Positions 26,288-34,561 of a stretch of 64,000 nucleotides of DNA are shown here, one piece after another. The stretch's first letter is position 1, and every line of letters starts with the position of its first letter. The notes below the pieces were generated by a model, which did not search any database, had not been told where the DNA came from, and saw only the letters and a program-made list of their open reading frames with translations. The stretch is from an uncultured bacterium. GTDB taxonomy: Bacteria; Planctomycetota; Phycisphaerae; Phycisphaerales; SM1A02. Location: contig CAIKXA010000037.1 in assembly GCA_903831295.1 (NCBI GenBank), positions 1 through 64,000 on the forward strand, written 5' to 3'. The position numbers and the translations under genes are program-made.

Positions 26288-27479
26288 TTCAACACTCCCG
26301 CATTCACTTACCAATTTCAAAACCGTCGTGCTTCTGGTTGATGACCAAGCCATTATCGCTGCCGCCGTGCATAAAATGCTGCAGTCGCAAACTGAATGGG
26401 AATTTCACTATTGCAGCGATGCGACCAAAGCGCTTGAAACCGCGCTTCAACTTCAACCCACCGTGATCTTGCAAGATTTGGTCATGCCCAACATTGATGG
26501 GCTGACACTTGTCACCGAATATCGCAAGCACGCGCAGCTTCGGGAGACTCCGCTTGTGGTTCTTTCATCGCGCGAGGAAGCGCAGACCAAAGCCAAGGCA
26601 TTTGAATTGGGCGCCAACGATTATTTGGTGAAGTTGCCTGATCCAGTTGAATTGATCGCGCGCATCAAGCACCACTCCGATGGTTTCAAGGCGGCGCTTG
26701 AGCGCAACGCGGCCTACGCGGCTTTGGCCGCCAGCGAAAAACATTTGCAAGAAGAAGCCAAGCGCGCGGCGGAATATGTGCGATCGCTTTTGCCATTGCC
26801 ATTGACGGAAGGCGCGGCCACCACCAAATGGAAATTTGTTCCCAGCGAAAGTTTGGGAGGCGACGCGTTTGGATACCACTGGCTTGATGAATCACGCTTG
26901 GCTATTTACTTGCTGGACGTGTGCGGACACGGAGTTGGTCCAGCGCTGCTTGGAGTGAGCGCCATGAACACCATTCGCGGTGGCGCGATTCCGGGTTGTG
27001 ACATGCGCGATCCTGCCGCCGTGCTTGAGGGCTTGAATGAACTTTATCCAATGGCGCAACACAACAGCATGTTCTTCACGCTGTGGTATGGCATTTTGGA
27101 TGTCGATGCCAAGACAATCAAATGGTGTGGCGGAGGCCATCCGCCCGCGGTTTTAGTGGGGCCAGATGGATCGCTGACTGAGCTGGCATCGCAAGGCTTG
27201 ATGATTGGCGCCGCCACGGGAATTCCATATGACTCGAGTGAAGTCGCGTTGCAACCCAATTCAAAATTGTTTGTATATAGCGACGGAATCTTTGAGATCA
27301 CCAAGCCCGATGCAAGCATGACATCTCTTGATGAGTACATCGCGAAGATTGGACAATTCCAAAGCAAGCCTGATGCGTTGGAGCAAATGGTCATCTGGGG
27401 ACAAGACGCCCAAGGCGGTCCGCAATTTGTGGACGACGTGAGCTTGCTCGAGGTGACTTTTAATCCGTCCGCGGGGTAA
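26280..27479 (+). CDS. WspR-type receiver fused to PP2C/SpoIIE phosphatase
   Basis: 399 residues. The receiver (about 15-135) has VVLLVDDQAIIAAAV, PTVILQDLVMPNIDGLTLV (acceptor Asp66) and GANDYLVKLPDPVELIARI, phrases that from memory closely match the WspR receiver. A coiled helix (about 140-170) replaces the WspR linker. The C-terminal half (about 185-395) is not GGDEF but a PP2C-type serine phosphatase: GGDAFGYHWLDE, LLDVCGHGVGPALL, YSDGIFEI and DDVSLLEV, with the metal-binding acidic residues. It should dephosphorylate a STAS-type protein in a partner-switching pathway. Its ATG overlaps the cheB stop. Confidence 0.9.
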   Translation: MSNSTLPHSLTNFKTVVLLVDDQAIIAAAVHKMLQSQTEWEFHYCSDATKALETALQLQPTVILQDLVMPNIDGLTLVTEYRKHAQLRETPLVVLSSREEAQTKAKAFELGANDYLVKLPDPVELIARIKHHSDGFKAALERNAAYAALAASEKHLQEEAKRAAEYVRSLLPLPLTEGAATTKWKFVPSESLGGDAFGYHWLDESRLAIYLLDVCGHGVGPALLGVSAMNTIRGGAIPGCDMRDPAAVLEGLNELYPMAQHNSMFFTLWYGILDVDAKTIKWCGGGHPPAVLVGPDGSLTELASQGLMIGAATGIPYDSSEVALQPNSKLFVYSDGIFEITKPDASMTSLDEYIAKIGQFQSKPDALEQMVIWGQDAQGGPQFVDDVSLLEVTFNPSAG

Positions 27480-27482
27480 GGA
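27478..27482 (+). promoter_or_regulatory. Ribosome-binding site that fixes a GTG start
   Basis: AAGGA, overlapping the stop of the preceding gene, lies 7 bases before GTG at 27490 and supports that start for the ApbE gene. Confidence 0.6.
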
Positions 27483-27489
27483 TTTCAAA

Positions 27490-28650
27490 GTGTGTCGTGA
27501 CATCATTGCAATTGCGCGACGTTGTCAAAAGATGCGCACGACCAAGTGTCTGGCTCGAAATCTGTTCGTGATATTGATTGGCGGAGTGACCATTTTTCTC
27601 TCAAGCAAATCGCTTGCTCAGGCTGTATCACTGCAACGATTTCATTTTCAAGAAGTACATATGGGTGCGGTGACGCAGATCACTTTGTACACCGACTCGG
27701 AAGCACATGGCGCCCGTGCCGCGCGCGCGGCGTTTGACGAAATCGCCGCATGGGATCGTGCATTGAGTGATTATTTAAATGACTCTGAGATTTCCACTCT
27801 TGCCCAGATCGCAGGAACATCCACCGTGGTGCAAGCACGATTGGCCAAAGCCATCAAATTATCGTTTGAATTCATGCATTTATCCGACGGCGCATTTGAT
27901 CCTGCGCTTGGACGGCTGACCAAATTATGGCGAGTGGCATTTGCAAAATCAACGATGCCCGACACCGCGCAACTTTGCGACGCGTTGAAACATTCGGGTG
28001 GTGCTCATGTGTTGTGGAACCAAGAAAGCCAAACCGTGGCCTTTGATATGGATGGAATCCAATTTGATTTTGGCGCGATTGGCCAAGGACTTGCGGCGGA
28101 CGCGGCCATGAATGTACTGCGAGCCCATCACATTTCATCAGCCTTGATTGATATAAGCGGCGATGTTCTGGCCAGTGATCCACCGCCCCAATCAAATGAC
28201 TGGGTGATCCAAGTTGATCCAGAATTTATTGGCGAGCAATCCCATACTGTGACATTGTCAAACCAAGCGTTGTGCGTGAGCGGTGACCGCGGCCAGCTTG
28301 GGAGCATTGATGGAAAAACATTTTCCCACATAATCAATCCTAAGAATGGTCGTCCAATGGATACACCAAGGCAATCCATGGTGATTGCCAACGACGCAAC
28401 CACCGCCGATGCGATTGCCACAATCGCATGCGTGATGGACGTTGAACAGTTGAAGATTTTTGCGAAAAAGTTTCCCTTAGTCAAAATTGCAATTGAACGC
28501 TTGCCAAACGATGGCGGCATTCAAACGATTGAGCCGCAAGCAAAATCAACCGCGCCGCCAAATGAACCAACACATTCGCAAGTTTCAACCAAGCCCACCG
28601 ACACGATCCATGAGGGACATGAAGGAATCTTCACAAACCCTGTGAATTAG
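27490..28650 (+). CDS. apbE: FAD:protein FMN transferase, ApbE family
   Basis: 386 residues from GTG at 27490; an internal ATG at 27535 would give a tighter signal peptide but has no ribosome-binding site. A hydrophobic export segment (NLFVILIGGVTIFLSS) ends at a probable cleavage site after SLAQA. The body shows ApbE features: GAVTQITLYT, ISTLAQIAG, DGAFDPALGRL, FDFGAIGQGLAADAA, SALIDISGDVLAS and the metal-site region SHIINPKNGRPM. The enzyme attaches FMN to Thr or Ser of exported proteins such as Rnf or Nqr subunits. It is 10 bases after the phosphatase gene; a functional tie with the signalling genes is not evident. The C-terminal 45 residues are Pro/Thr-rich. Confidence 0.9.
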   Translation: MCRDIIAIARRCQKMRTTKCLARNLFVILIGGVTIFLSSKSLAQAVSLQRFHFQEVHMGAVTQITLYTDSEAHGARAARAAFDEIAAWDRALSDYLNDSEISTLAQIAGTSTVVQARLAKAIKLSFEFMHLSDGAFDPALGRLTKLWRVAFAKSTMPDTAQLCDALKHSGGAHVLWNQESQTVAFDMDGIQFDFGAIGQGLAADAAMNVLRAHHISSALIDISGDVLASDPPPQSNDWVIQVDPEFIGEQSHTVTLSNQALCVSGDRGQLGSIDGKTFSHIINPKNGRPMDTPRQSMVIANDATTADAIATIACVMDVEQLKIFAKKFPLVKIAIERLPNDGGIQTIEPQAKSTAPPNEPTHSQVSTKPTDTIHEGHEGIFTNPVN

Positions 28651-28683
28651 CTTTGTTGTATTGCAATTTGAAACGTTCGAATG

Positions 28684-29991
28684 CTAGATTAATTTTGTTT
28701 TGCCTGGCACTCGAATGACTGGTTGCGGAGCATTGCCCATTTCAAGTTTGTCCGGTCCAAGATTTTCTTGGCTGTTGACCACTTGATCCCATGAGACATC
28801 TTGACCGGTGTAGGCGGCCATTCTTCCCATGAGAGCCATTCGGCATGAGTTCACCACAAAGTTTCCATCATCAATGCGTTTGCCGCTGCGAAGCGCCTTG
28901 TAGAACTCGTTGTGTTCGGTTTGATACATGTTTGGATTTGGTCCATCCGCCGGATAGCTCCAAGGATGCTCGCCAATAATTTCGTGCGTTGGACCCCAGC
29001 CATTGATAAAGGCGCTTCCTTTGCTGCCCAAAATAGTGTCGACATTTTCGTTGAAGCAATCATCTTGTTGGCGACAAATCAAAGTGGCTCGTCGATTGCG
29101 CGGCCACTCGTACACAACCGCGAAGTGGTCGTATACATCTCCGCGCTCGGGAATATTTTCGCGCAGACCACGCCCACCCGTGCCCGTACAACGCACAGGT
29201 GGTTCATTTCCAAAGGCCCAATTGATTTTGTCAATGCTGTGAATCGCCTGCTCAACAATGATGTCGCCCGAAAGCCACACATGGTGCTGCCAATTGCGAA
29301 GTTGAAACTCCATGTCGCTCCACTCGGGCTTGCGCGGATTGATGCCCAATGGATTGGTGAGATAATCGCTGTGCATGGCTAAAACCTCGCCAATGTCTCC
29401 GCCACGAATGCGCATGAAAGTCTCTCGTTCTGGCAATGAGTAACGCCAACAAAAACCACTCATAAACTGCAGTTTTTTGGCGCGGGCGTCCTCAATGCAT
29501 TGAATCACAACTTTCGCGCCCGCGGCGTCGGTGAACATTGGCTTCTCACAGAAAATATTCTTTCCCGCGTCAACGGCGGCGCGCAAATGCATTGGTCGAA
29601 AGTACGGAGCGCTGGCAAGAATGACCACATCAACATCAGTGGCGCACGCCATCTTGGCCGCGTCGAACCCAGTGAAGCGACGCTCTGGCGGAACAAGAAC
29701 ACGGGAACCTTCGGGGCGCTTTTTCAACTCGGCATGCGCGCCCTCAATCCGGTCGGCAAATGTGTCGGCCATAACCCAAATCACCACACCTGGATCAGCT
29801 TGAAGGGCTTGCGCAGCGGCGCCAGTTCCGCGTCCGCCACAACCAATCAGCGCAACTTTGATTTTGTCACTGCCAGCGGCCTGAGTGAGCGCGTGACCCA
29901 GCACGGGTGCCGCTATCGCTGCCACGCCAGCCATAGCCGCCGTATGGATGAATTGTCGGCGCTGCAAACTTTTTTCAATGTCCGACTGCAT
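28684..29991 (-). CDS. Tat-exported Gfo/Idh/MocA-family oxidoreductase
   Basis: 435 residues. The N-terminus RRQFIHTAAMAGVAAIAAP is a twin-arginine signal. The Rossmann motif VALIGCGGRGTGAAAQAL follows, then VILASAPYFRPMHLRAA and the family Lys in FCEKPMF. The C-terminal half has HSIDKINWAFGNEPP, typical of the GFO/IDH/MOCA C-terminal fold. Members act as NAD(P)-dependent sugar or polyol dehydrogenases or related enzymes; the substrate cannot be told. Exported members are very numerous in Planctomycetes. It converges on apbE with 33 bases between and no clear terminator. Confidence 0.92.
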   Translation of the reverse strand: MQSDIEKSLQRRQFIHTAAMAGVAAIAAPVLGHALTQAAGSDKIKVALIGCGGRGTGAAAQALQADPGVVIWVMADTFADRIEGAHAELKKRPEGSRVLVPPERRFTGFDAAKMACATDVDVVILASAPYFRPMHLRAAVDAGKNIFCEKPMFTDAAGAKVVIQCIEDARAKKLQFMSGFCWRYSLPERETFMRIRGGDIGEVLAMHSDYLTNPLGINPRKPEWSDMEFQLRNWQHHVWLSGDIIVEQAIHSIDKINWAFGNEPPVRCTGTGGRGLRENIPERGDVYDHFAVVYEWPRNRRATLICRQQDDCFNENVDTILGSKGSAFINGWGPTHEIIGEHPWSYPADGPNPNMYQTEHNEFYKALRSGKRIDDGNFVVNSCRMALMGRMAAYTGQDVSWDQVVNSQENLGPDKLEMGNAPQPVIRVPGKTKLI

Positions 29992-30041
29992 GGGTTGCTC
30001 CTAAGTGTGCGTCACAATTTACTGTATGAAGTTGGAAAGTG

Positions 30042-30089
30042 CCGGTAAATATGCAAGTCCATCAATAGATTTCTCGAATCATTTACCGG
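30042..30089 (-). terminator. Possible terminator or 3' stem of the SUMF1-like gene
   Basis: A perfect 9-base inverted repeat, ATTTACCGG (30081-30089) and CCGGTAAAT (30042-30050), spans the stop codon of the SUMF1-like gene. The loop is 30 bases and contains a small GATT/AATC pair. No clear T-run follows on the minus strand, so this is a weak terminator candidate or an mRNA-stability stem. Confidence 0.3.
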
Positions 30090-30900
30090 TGTTGGGTTTG
30101 GTGTCGTTTGGATTCAAAGTGGCGGGCTGTGTTGATGCGGGCGAATCTACTTCACAGGCAACGCGAAATCCGGCGAATGATCCATCAGCAAGCCACCATC
30201 GACTTGGTGGAATTTGCGGATCGGTTGCGTTCCAAGCTGGCGTGGAGTTGCGTATTTCACCGCAATTCCCTGGCACAATCGTATCGTTGTAGGCGCCACC
30301 AATTAAGGCGCACTTGCCATCCGCACAAGTCACCCATTCCGCGGCGTTGCCTTTGAGATCATAAAAACCATTGGTCATGGGCTTGCTCGTTGCCACTCGG
30401 TGGGTTTTGCCACCAGAATTTTTTTTGTGCCACGCAATTTCTTCAATTGAAACGGAATCACTTGAGCCATTCTCGCAGGCCGCTTGAAATTCTTTCTGAG
30501 TTGGCAAGCGAAACTTCTTACCCGTCTTGGCGCTCAGCCAAACACAAAATTGCCTGGCATTTTCATCACTCACGGAAATAGCTGGAAATCCCGCGTGTCC
30601 AAAGCCACGGTCCATGGAAATATAAGGCTTGCTGGGGCGCGCCACCGCGTCGGCTTCGACAGGACCGCTGCCAGCGTCGCGCGAAAATACAAACGCATCT
30701 AGAAGTTCCCATGGCACCTCAGTCTTTCCCAACAACACGTTGGCATGCGCAGGATTGTTGATGGGCAGTAACTCAATCTCGAGCGCAGTGCCACGAATGG
30801 CGACTTTGGTAGCCATTTCAAATGCATTATTTGCAATCACAGCGCCCGCGCAATAGACGAAGATTGCGAAATATATGGCGACCATGAAACTTGATTTCAT
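30079..30900 (-). CDS. Exported SUMF1/formylglycine-generating-enzyme-like protein
   Basis: 273 residues from the ATG at 30900, giving a signal peptide MKSSFMVAIYFAIFVYCAG; a longer in-frame start at 30951 lacks this advantage. The SUMF1 fold is shown by AISVSDENARQFCVWLSAKT, KFRLPTQKEFQAAC, NGFYDLKGNAAEWV and the ending FAGFRVAC. The paired catalytic cysteines of true formylglycine-generating enzymes (in the RGGSW-C region) are not seen: here the matching region reads IGGAYNDTIVPGNCGEIRN, so a binding or structural role is more likely than sulfatase activation. Such proteins are common in Planctomycetes. Confidence 0.85.
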   Translation of the reverse strand: MKSSFMVAIYFAIFVYCAGAVIANNAFEMATKVAIRGTALEIELLPINNPAHANVLLGKTEVPWELLDAFVFSRDAGSGPVEADAVARPSKPYISMDRGFGHAGFPAISVSDENARQFCVWLSAKTGKKFRLPTQKEFQAACENGSSDSVSIEEIAWHKKNSGGKTHRVATSKPMTNGFYDLKGNAAEWVTCADGKCALIGGAYNDTIVPGNCGEIRNSTPAWNATDPQIPPSRWWLADGSFAGFRVACEVDSPASTQPATLNPNDTKPNTGK

Positions 30901-31000
30901 ATAAGTATTGTGACTCAGAATCAGAAGTTCAGCAATACAATGGCAACTCAAGTTTGAAAGTATAAAAATACGGCAGCGAATTAATCACAGAATAAATCAA

Positions 31001-32488
31001 ATGTCTCAACAGTTACCAAATGAAATAAAGAATCATCCCTCAACGCATGCGGGATCTAATGGAAAATTCACAATGATTGCCGCGATCATCGCGGCCCTGA
31101 TCGCCGCGCTTATTGCCTTGCGTGGATTTGGCGCGCATGCGGATAATCTTTATGCGCTGATCGCGGCGCGTCCAACATGGATTTTGGGATGCCTCCCCTT
31201 CGTGGCCCTGCTGCTTGCAATTGCGATTGTTCCCATGATTCCTTCAATGGAACATTGGTGGGAGCGAAACTCCAGCAAATTACTTGTGAGTTGCGCGCTG
31301 GGTATTGCCGCGCTTGTGTGGTTGGCGAGCGAAGTGAGCGTGGACGCGGCGGCTACGGCCGCCATGCATGGCCTGAATGAATATGTCCCATTTATTATTT
31401 TATTGCTGAGTTTATTTATGATCTCCGGCGGAATTTCCATGGGCGGCAGTTTTTCCGCAACGCCACGAATGAACACCGGCATACTTGCGGTTGGAGCGGT
31501 GCTTGCAAATCTTCTTGGCACAACCGGCGCCAGCATGTTGCTGATTCGTCCCCTGCTTCAGGCCAACTCGCACCGTTCGTGCCGCACGCATACCGTTGTG
31601 TTTTTTATATTTATTGTGAGCAATTGCGGTGGCTTGCTGCTTCCTATTGGCGACCCGCCTTTGTTCCTGGGATATTTGCGGGGCGTTCCATTTGAATGGA
31701 CATTAACTCTGTGGAAACCTTGGCTGTTTGTAAACGGCGCACTTTTGTGTGTGTTTTATGCGGTTGATTTACGCCGCTGGAAACAAGAAGGCTTTCACCA
31801 GCACCGCGAAAGTTTGACCCACGCCAAAGGTCTCACAATTCACGGCTCAAACAACGCCATTTTGCTGATTTTGGCCGTGCTTGCCGTGGCGTTAGTGGCG
31901 CCAGGAAAACCGTTGCCACTTCTTGGCGTGGTGGCGCCAAACTTGTTGCGTGAAGGAATGCTTGTGGTCTTGGCTGGATTCAGCATGTTGATCACGCCCA
32001 TGAAAATTCGCACGTTGCAAGGATTTTCATTCACCCCAATTGGAGAAGTTGCGGCAATATTCTCAGGACTATTTCTTGCCATGCAAATTCCAATGGCGGT
32101 CTTAAGCGCCAATGGTGGCGAACTTGGAATCAACACGCCGATGGCATTCTTCTGGATCACTGGTGCGCTCTCGAGTGTGCTGGACAATGCGCCGACCTAT
32201 GTTGTGTTTCTTGAAGTGGCAAATACGCAAACGCCGCAACACATTGCCGATGGGATTTTGCCGCTCGCCAGCGGTGAATTTGTACGCCATGATTTTCTGG
32301 CCGCAATTTCTTGCGGTGCGGTGTTCATGGGCGCGATGACCTACATAGGCAATGGACCAAACTTAATGGTGCGCGCCATAGCCTCGAATGAGGGCGTGAA
32401 TATGCCCTCATTTGGCCGCTACATTGCTTGGTCGTGCTGCGTGTTGCTGCCCATTTTGGCCGCGGCAAGCTATATATTCCTGCGCTGA
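31001..32488 (+). CDS. Putative Na+/H+ antiporter of the NhaD/citrate transporter superfamily
   Basis: 495 residues with about 11-12 hydrophobic segments spread along the length. The segments FIVSNCGGLLLPIGDPPLFL and LSSVLDNAPTYVVFLEVAN carry the helix-break Asp/Asn-Pro motifs of the ion-transporter superfamily that includes NhaD and ArsB. An N-terminal polar tail of about 20 residues precedes the first membrane helix. It should sit in the inner membrane; the transported ion is inferred from similarity to proteins labelled sodium:proton antiporter and is not proven. It stands alone, transcribed away from the SUMF1-like gene across a 100-base AT-rich gap. Confidence 0.8.
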   Translation: MSQQLPNEIKNHPSTHAGSNGKFTMIAAIIAALIAALIALRGFGAHADNLYALIAARPTWILGCLPFVALLLAIAIVPMIPSMEHWWERNSSKLLVSCALGIAALVWLASEVSVDAAATAAMHGLNEYVPFIILLLSLFMISGGISMGGSFSATPRMNTGILAVGAVLANLLGTTGASMLLIRPLLQANSHRSCRTHTVVFFIFIVSNCGGLLLPIGDPPLFLGYLRGVPFEWTLTLWKPWLFVNGALLCVFYAVDLRRWKQEGFHQHRESLTHAKGLTIHGSNNAILLILAVLAVALVAPGKPLPLLGVVAPNLLREGMLVVLAGFSMLITPMKIRTLQGFSFTPIGEVAAIFSGLFLAMQIPMAVLSANGGELGINTPMAFFWITGALSSVLDNAPTYVVFLEVANTQTPQHIADGILPLASGEFVRHDFLAAISCGAVFMGAMTYIGNGPNLMVRAIASNEGVNMPSFGRYIAWSCCVLLPILAAASYIFLR

Positions 32489-32490
32489 TC

Positions 32491-33342
32491 TTAGGGAGAA
32501 GGCTTGTCCACGCCGCTCGATTTCACTTCGGCGCCGGGCGGCGTAGCGTTCGCTGCGGGCGTTTGTGGCTGCGCGCTTTCATCTTGATCGCCTTCGCGCT
32601 TCATCATTGAGTAGATGATGGATTGCGCCACCACGCTTTCTCCAATCAAGCGCCCCACGCGCGAACTCGCCGCGTCTAGATTTTTAATCGAGCCGCTATT
32701 CAGATCGCGTTCGAAATCTTTCAACGCATTCTCAACCGCCAACATCATGCTGGCCACGATGGCCCATTCCTCACGTGAATCTGGCCAATATTTACTGGAT
32801 CGAATCAACTCCACTGGAAATCGAACACGCCAACCATCTGATGTTTGCGTAAGGGTGAGGGCGCCGGCGAAAATAGGTTGGCCGTCAAAGTTCAACGCCG
32901 CTGTTTCGTCGCCAAGATCGGTCGCGGTAAGAAGCGCGCGCTGCGCGGTCAACCACGCGGCTGGATCGGCGATTGCGGCAATGGCAATGTCGCGAACGGA
33001 GGCATTTCTACCTTTGCCAAGCACGATTTTAATTTCCTTCTCAACTTGCTTGGGAAAACGATCGCGTAACTCGCCTGCGACACGCACCAAGCGCGCCAAC
33101 ATGTCGCCAGCTTTTAATTTCACTTCATCGATGGCGCTTGCCTCGGTCACGCCATCGTCAAAGGTGATATCCCGAGCGGGAATATCCAACAAAGTTGGCA
33201 GATACTCGGCGTGATTTTGGGCCACCATTTCCGTGGCGGCGTCCAGCATGTCCTCGGGAGTGCTGGTGTTGAACTTTGGTTTTTTGCAGCCCAAAGCTGC
33301 TCCAAGCACACAGGCCAGAATTGGAATGAAATGCGCACGCAT
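32491..33342 (-). CDS. Predicted lipoprotein of unknown function
   Basis: 283 residues. The N-terminus MRAHFIPILACVLGAALGC ends in a lipobox (ALGC) with Cys19 as the acylated residue. The mature part starts KKPKFNT and includes helical segments around EDMLDAATEMVAQNHAEYL and AIVASMMLAVENALKDFERD. No domain that I recognise; the C-terminus is low-complexity (Pro, Ala, Gln). It converges on the antiporter gene with only two bases between the stops, and diverges from thiS. Confidence 0.75.
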   Translation of the reverse strand: MRAHFIPILACVLGAALGCKKPKFNTSTPEDMLDAATEMVAQNHAEYLPTLLDIPARDITFDDGVTEASAIDEVKLKAGDMLARLVRVAGELRDRFPKQVEKEIKIVLGKGRNASVRDIAIAAIADPAAWLTAQRALLTATDLGDETAALNFDGQPIFAGALTLTQTSDGWRVRFPVELIRSSKYWPDSREEWAIVASMMLAVENALKDFERDLNSGSIKNLDAASSRVGRLIGESVVAQSIIYSMMKREGDQDESAQPQTPAANATPPGAEVKSSGVDKPSP

Positions 33343-33384
33343 AACGCGAGTCTAGCCAAGAAACTTGCACTACTATTTAAATTC

Positions 33385-33600
33385 ATGGAGCAGGCTCAAA
33401 TTCAGATTCAAGTCAACGGCGAATCGCTCACCTATGTGGGCGTGGAAACAGTGGCTCAGTTGCTCACGCATCTGGGTCGCGACAATGTTCCATGCGCGGT
33501 TGAGGTGAATCAACAGCTGGTTCCCAAGGCCAAGCATTCTCAACATCAGTTGCATGGTGGTGACTGTGTTGAATTGGTCACTCTTGTAGGAGGCGGCTAA
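33385..33600 (+). CDS. thiS: Sulfur carrier protein ThiS
   Basis: 71 residues from ATG at 33385. The beta-grasp protein begins with IQVNGESLTY and ends in the diagnostic Gly-Gly (VTLVGGG), with VCV-type core VELVTLV just before. The C-terminal Gly is adenylated and then thiolated to carry sulfur for thiazole synthesis. The overlapping longer reading frame upstream lies in the antisense of the lipoprotein and is not used. It is followed by thiG after 3 bases. The 42-base gap upstream is too short for a TPP riboswitch. Confidence 0.88.
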   Translation: MEQAQIQIQVNGESLTYVGVETVAQLLTHLGRDNVPCAVEVNQQLVPKAKHSQHQLHGGDCVELVTLVGGG

Positions 33601-33603
33601 ATC

Positions 33604-34542
33604 ATGAGCGAGACAAAGCCTCACACATCTGCTGCGCACATCCCCGCCCCACTTGCCTCGCGCGCCGCAAATCTTTCAACTGAAACTATGGCCAACCAAA
33701 GCGAGTTCACCACGCCGCCGCTGCATGTGGGAAGTTTCCAGCTGCGCTCGCGTCTTGTGGTTGGCACGGGTAAATACAAGGACTTTGCGCAGATGCGTCT
33801 TGCGCTGCAAGCCAGCCGCGCCGATGTGATCACCGTGGCCGTGCGCCGCGAACGTTTGTTTGACAAGGATGGCCACTCGCTGCTTGACGCGTTGCCGCTT
33901 GATCAACTCACGATCTTGCCAAACACCGCTGGTTGCTTCAGCGCCACGGACGCCGTGCGCGTGGCTCGCTTGGGCCGCGAACTTCTGGAGCAACTGGGTA
34001 ATCCAGGCCAGCGCTGGGTGAAACTAGAAGTGCTTGGCGACAAGACAACTCTCTTGCCCGATCCGATTGGCACCATTGAAGCATGCGCGGAATTGGTGAA
34101 GGATGGATTTGAAGTGCTCTGCTACAGCAGCGATGATCCGATCGCCGCTGTGCGATTGCGCGACGCGGGAGCCAGCAGCGTGATGCCTGCGGGAAGTCCA
34201 ATTGGTTCTGGTCGCGGCATCGCCAACCGCGAGGCCATCATGATCTTGATTGACTTGTTGAAAAATCCAGCGCACGGCGGACGCGCGGATTATCCAGTGA
34301 TTGTTGACGCGGGCGTGGGTACGCCAAGCGATGTCACGCTGGCCATGGAACTTGGCGCCGATGGCGTGTTGCTCAACACTGGCATCGCGCACGCTGCTGA
34401 TCCAGTGCAAATGGCGCACGCAATGCGCTTGGCTTTGGAGGCTGGATACTTTGGCTACAAATCAGGCAGAATTGCGCGCAAATTACTTGGCACCGCAAGC
34501 AGTCCTTGGTCTGGAACATTCACGCATATTCCAGGAGAGTGA
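33604..34542 (+). CDS. thiG: Thiazole synthase ThiG
   Basis: 312 residues, versus about 255 in most bacteria. The core starts at [20 protein letters not shown]; the first 43 residues are an extra Ala/Ser/Thr-rich tail, and an ATG at 33688 could be the true start. Family motifs: [31 protein letters not shown] (with the catalytic Lys), [12 protein letters not shown] and [11 protein letters not shown]. It condenses deoxyxylulose phosphate, a glycine- or tyrosine-derived imine and ThiS thiocarboxylate to the thiazole of vitamin B1. The thi cluster here has only S and G; thiH or thiO and thiF are not in the window. Confidence 0.93.
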   Translation: MSETKPHTSAAHIPAPLASRAANLSTETMANQSEFTTPPLHVGSFQLRSRLVVGTGKYKDFAQMRLALQASRADVITVAVRRERLFDKDGHSLLDALPLDQLTILPNTAGCFSATDAVRVARLGRELLEQLGNPGQRWVKLEVLGDKTTLLPDPIGTIEACAELVKDGFEVLCYSSDDPIAAVRLRDAGASSVMPAGSPIGSGRGIANREAIMILIDLLKNPAHGGRADYPVIVDAGVGTPSDVTLAMELGADGVLLNTGIAHAADPVQMAHAMRLALEAGYFGYKSGRIARKLLGTASSPWSGTFTHIPGE

Positions 34543-34561
34543 GTGGGCGCAGATGCGCGAG

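Noticed and set aside
33343-33384. TPP riboswitch before thiS
   Set aside because: The gap is only 42 bases and shows none of the THI-box core.
33211-33384. Upstream extension of the thiS frame
   Set aside because: It is antisense to the lipoprotein gene; ThiS begins naturally at the ATG at 33385.
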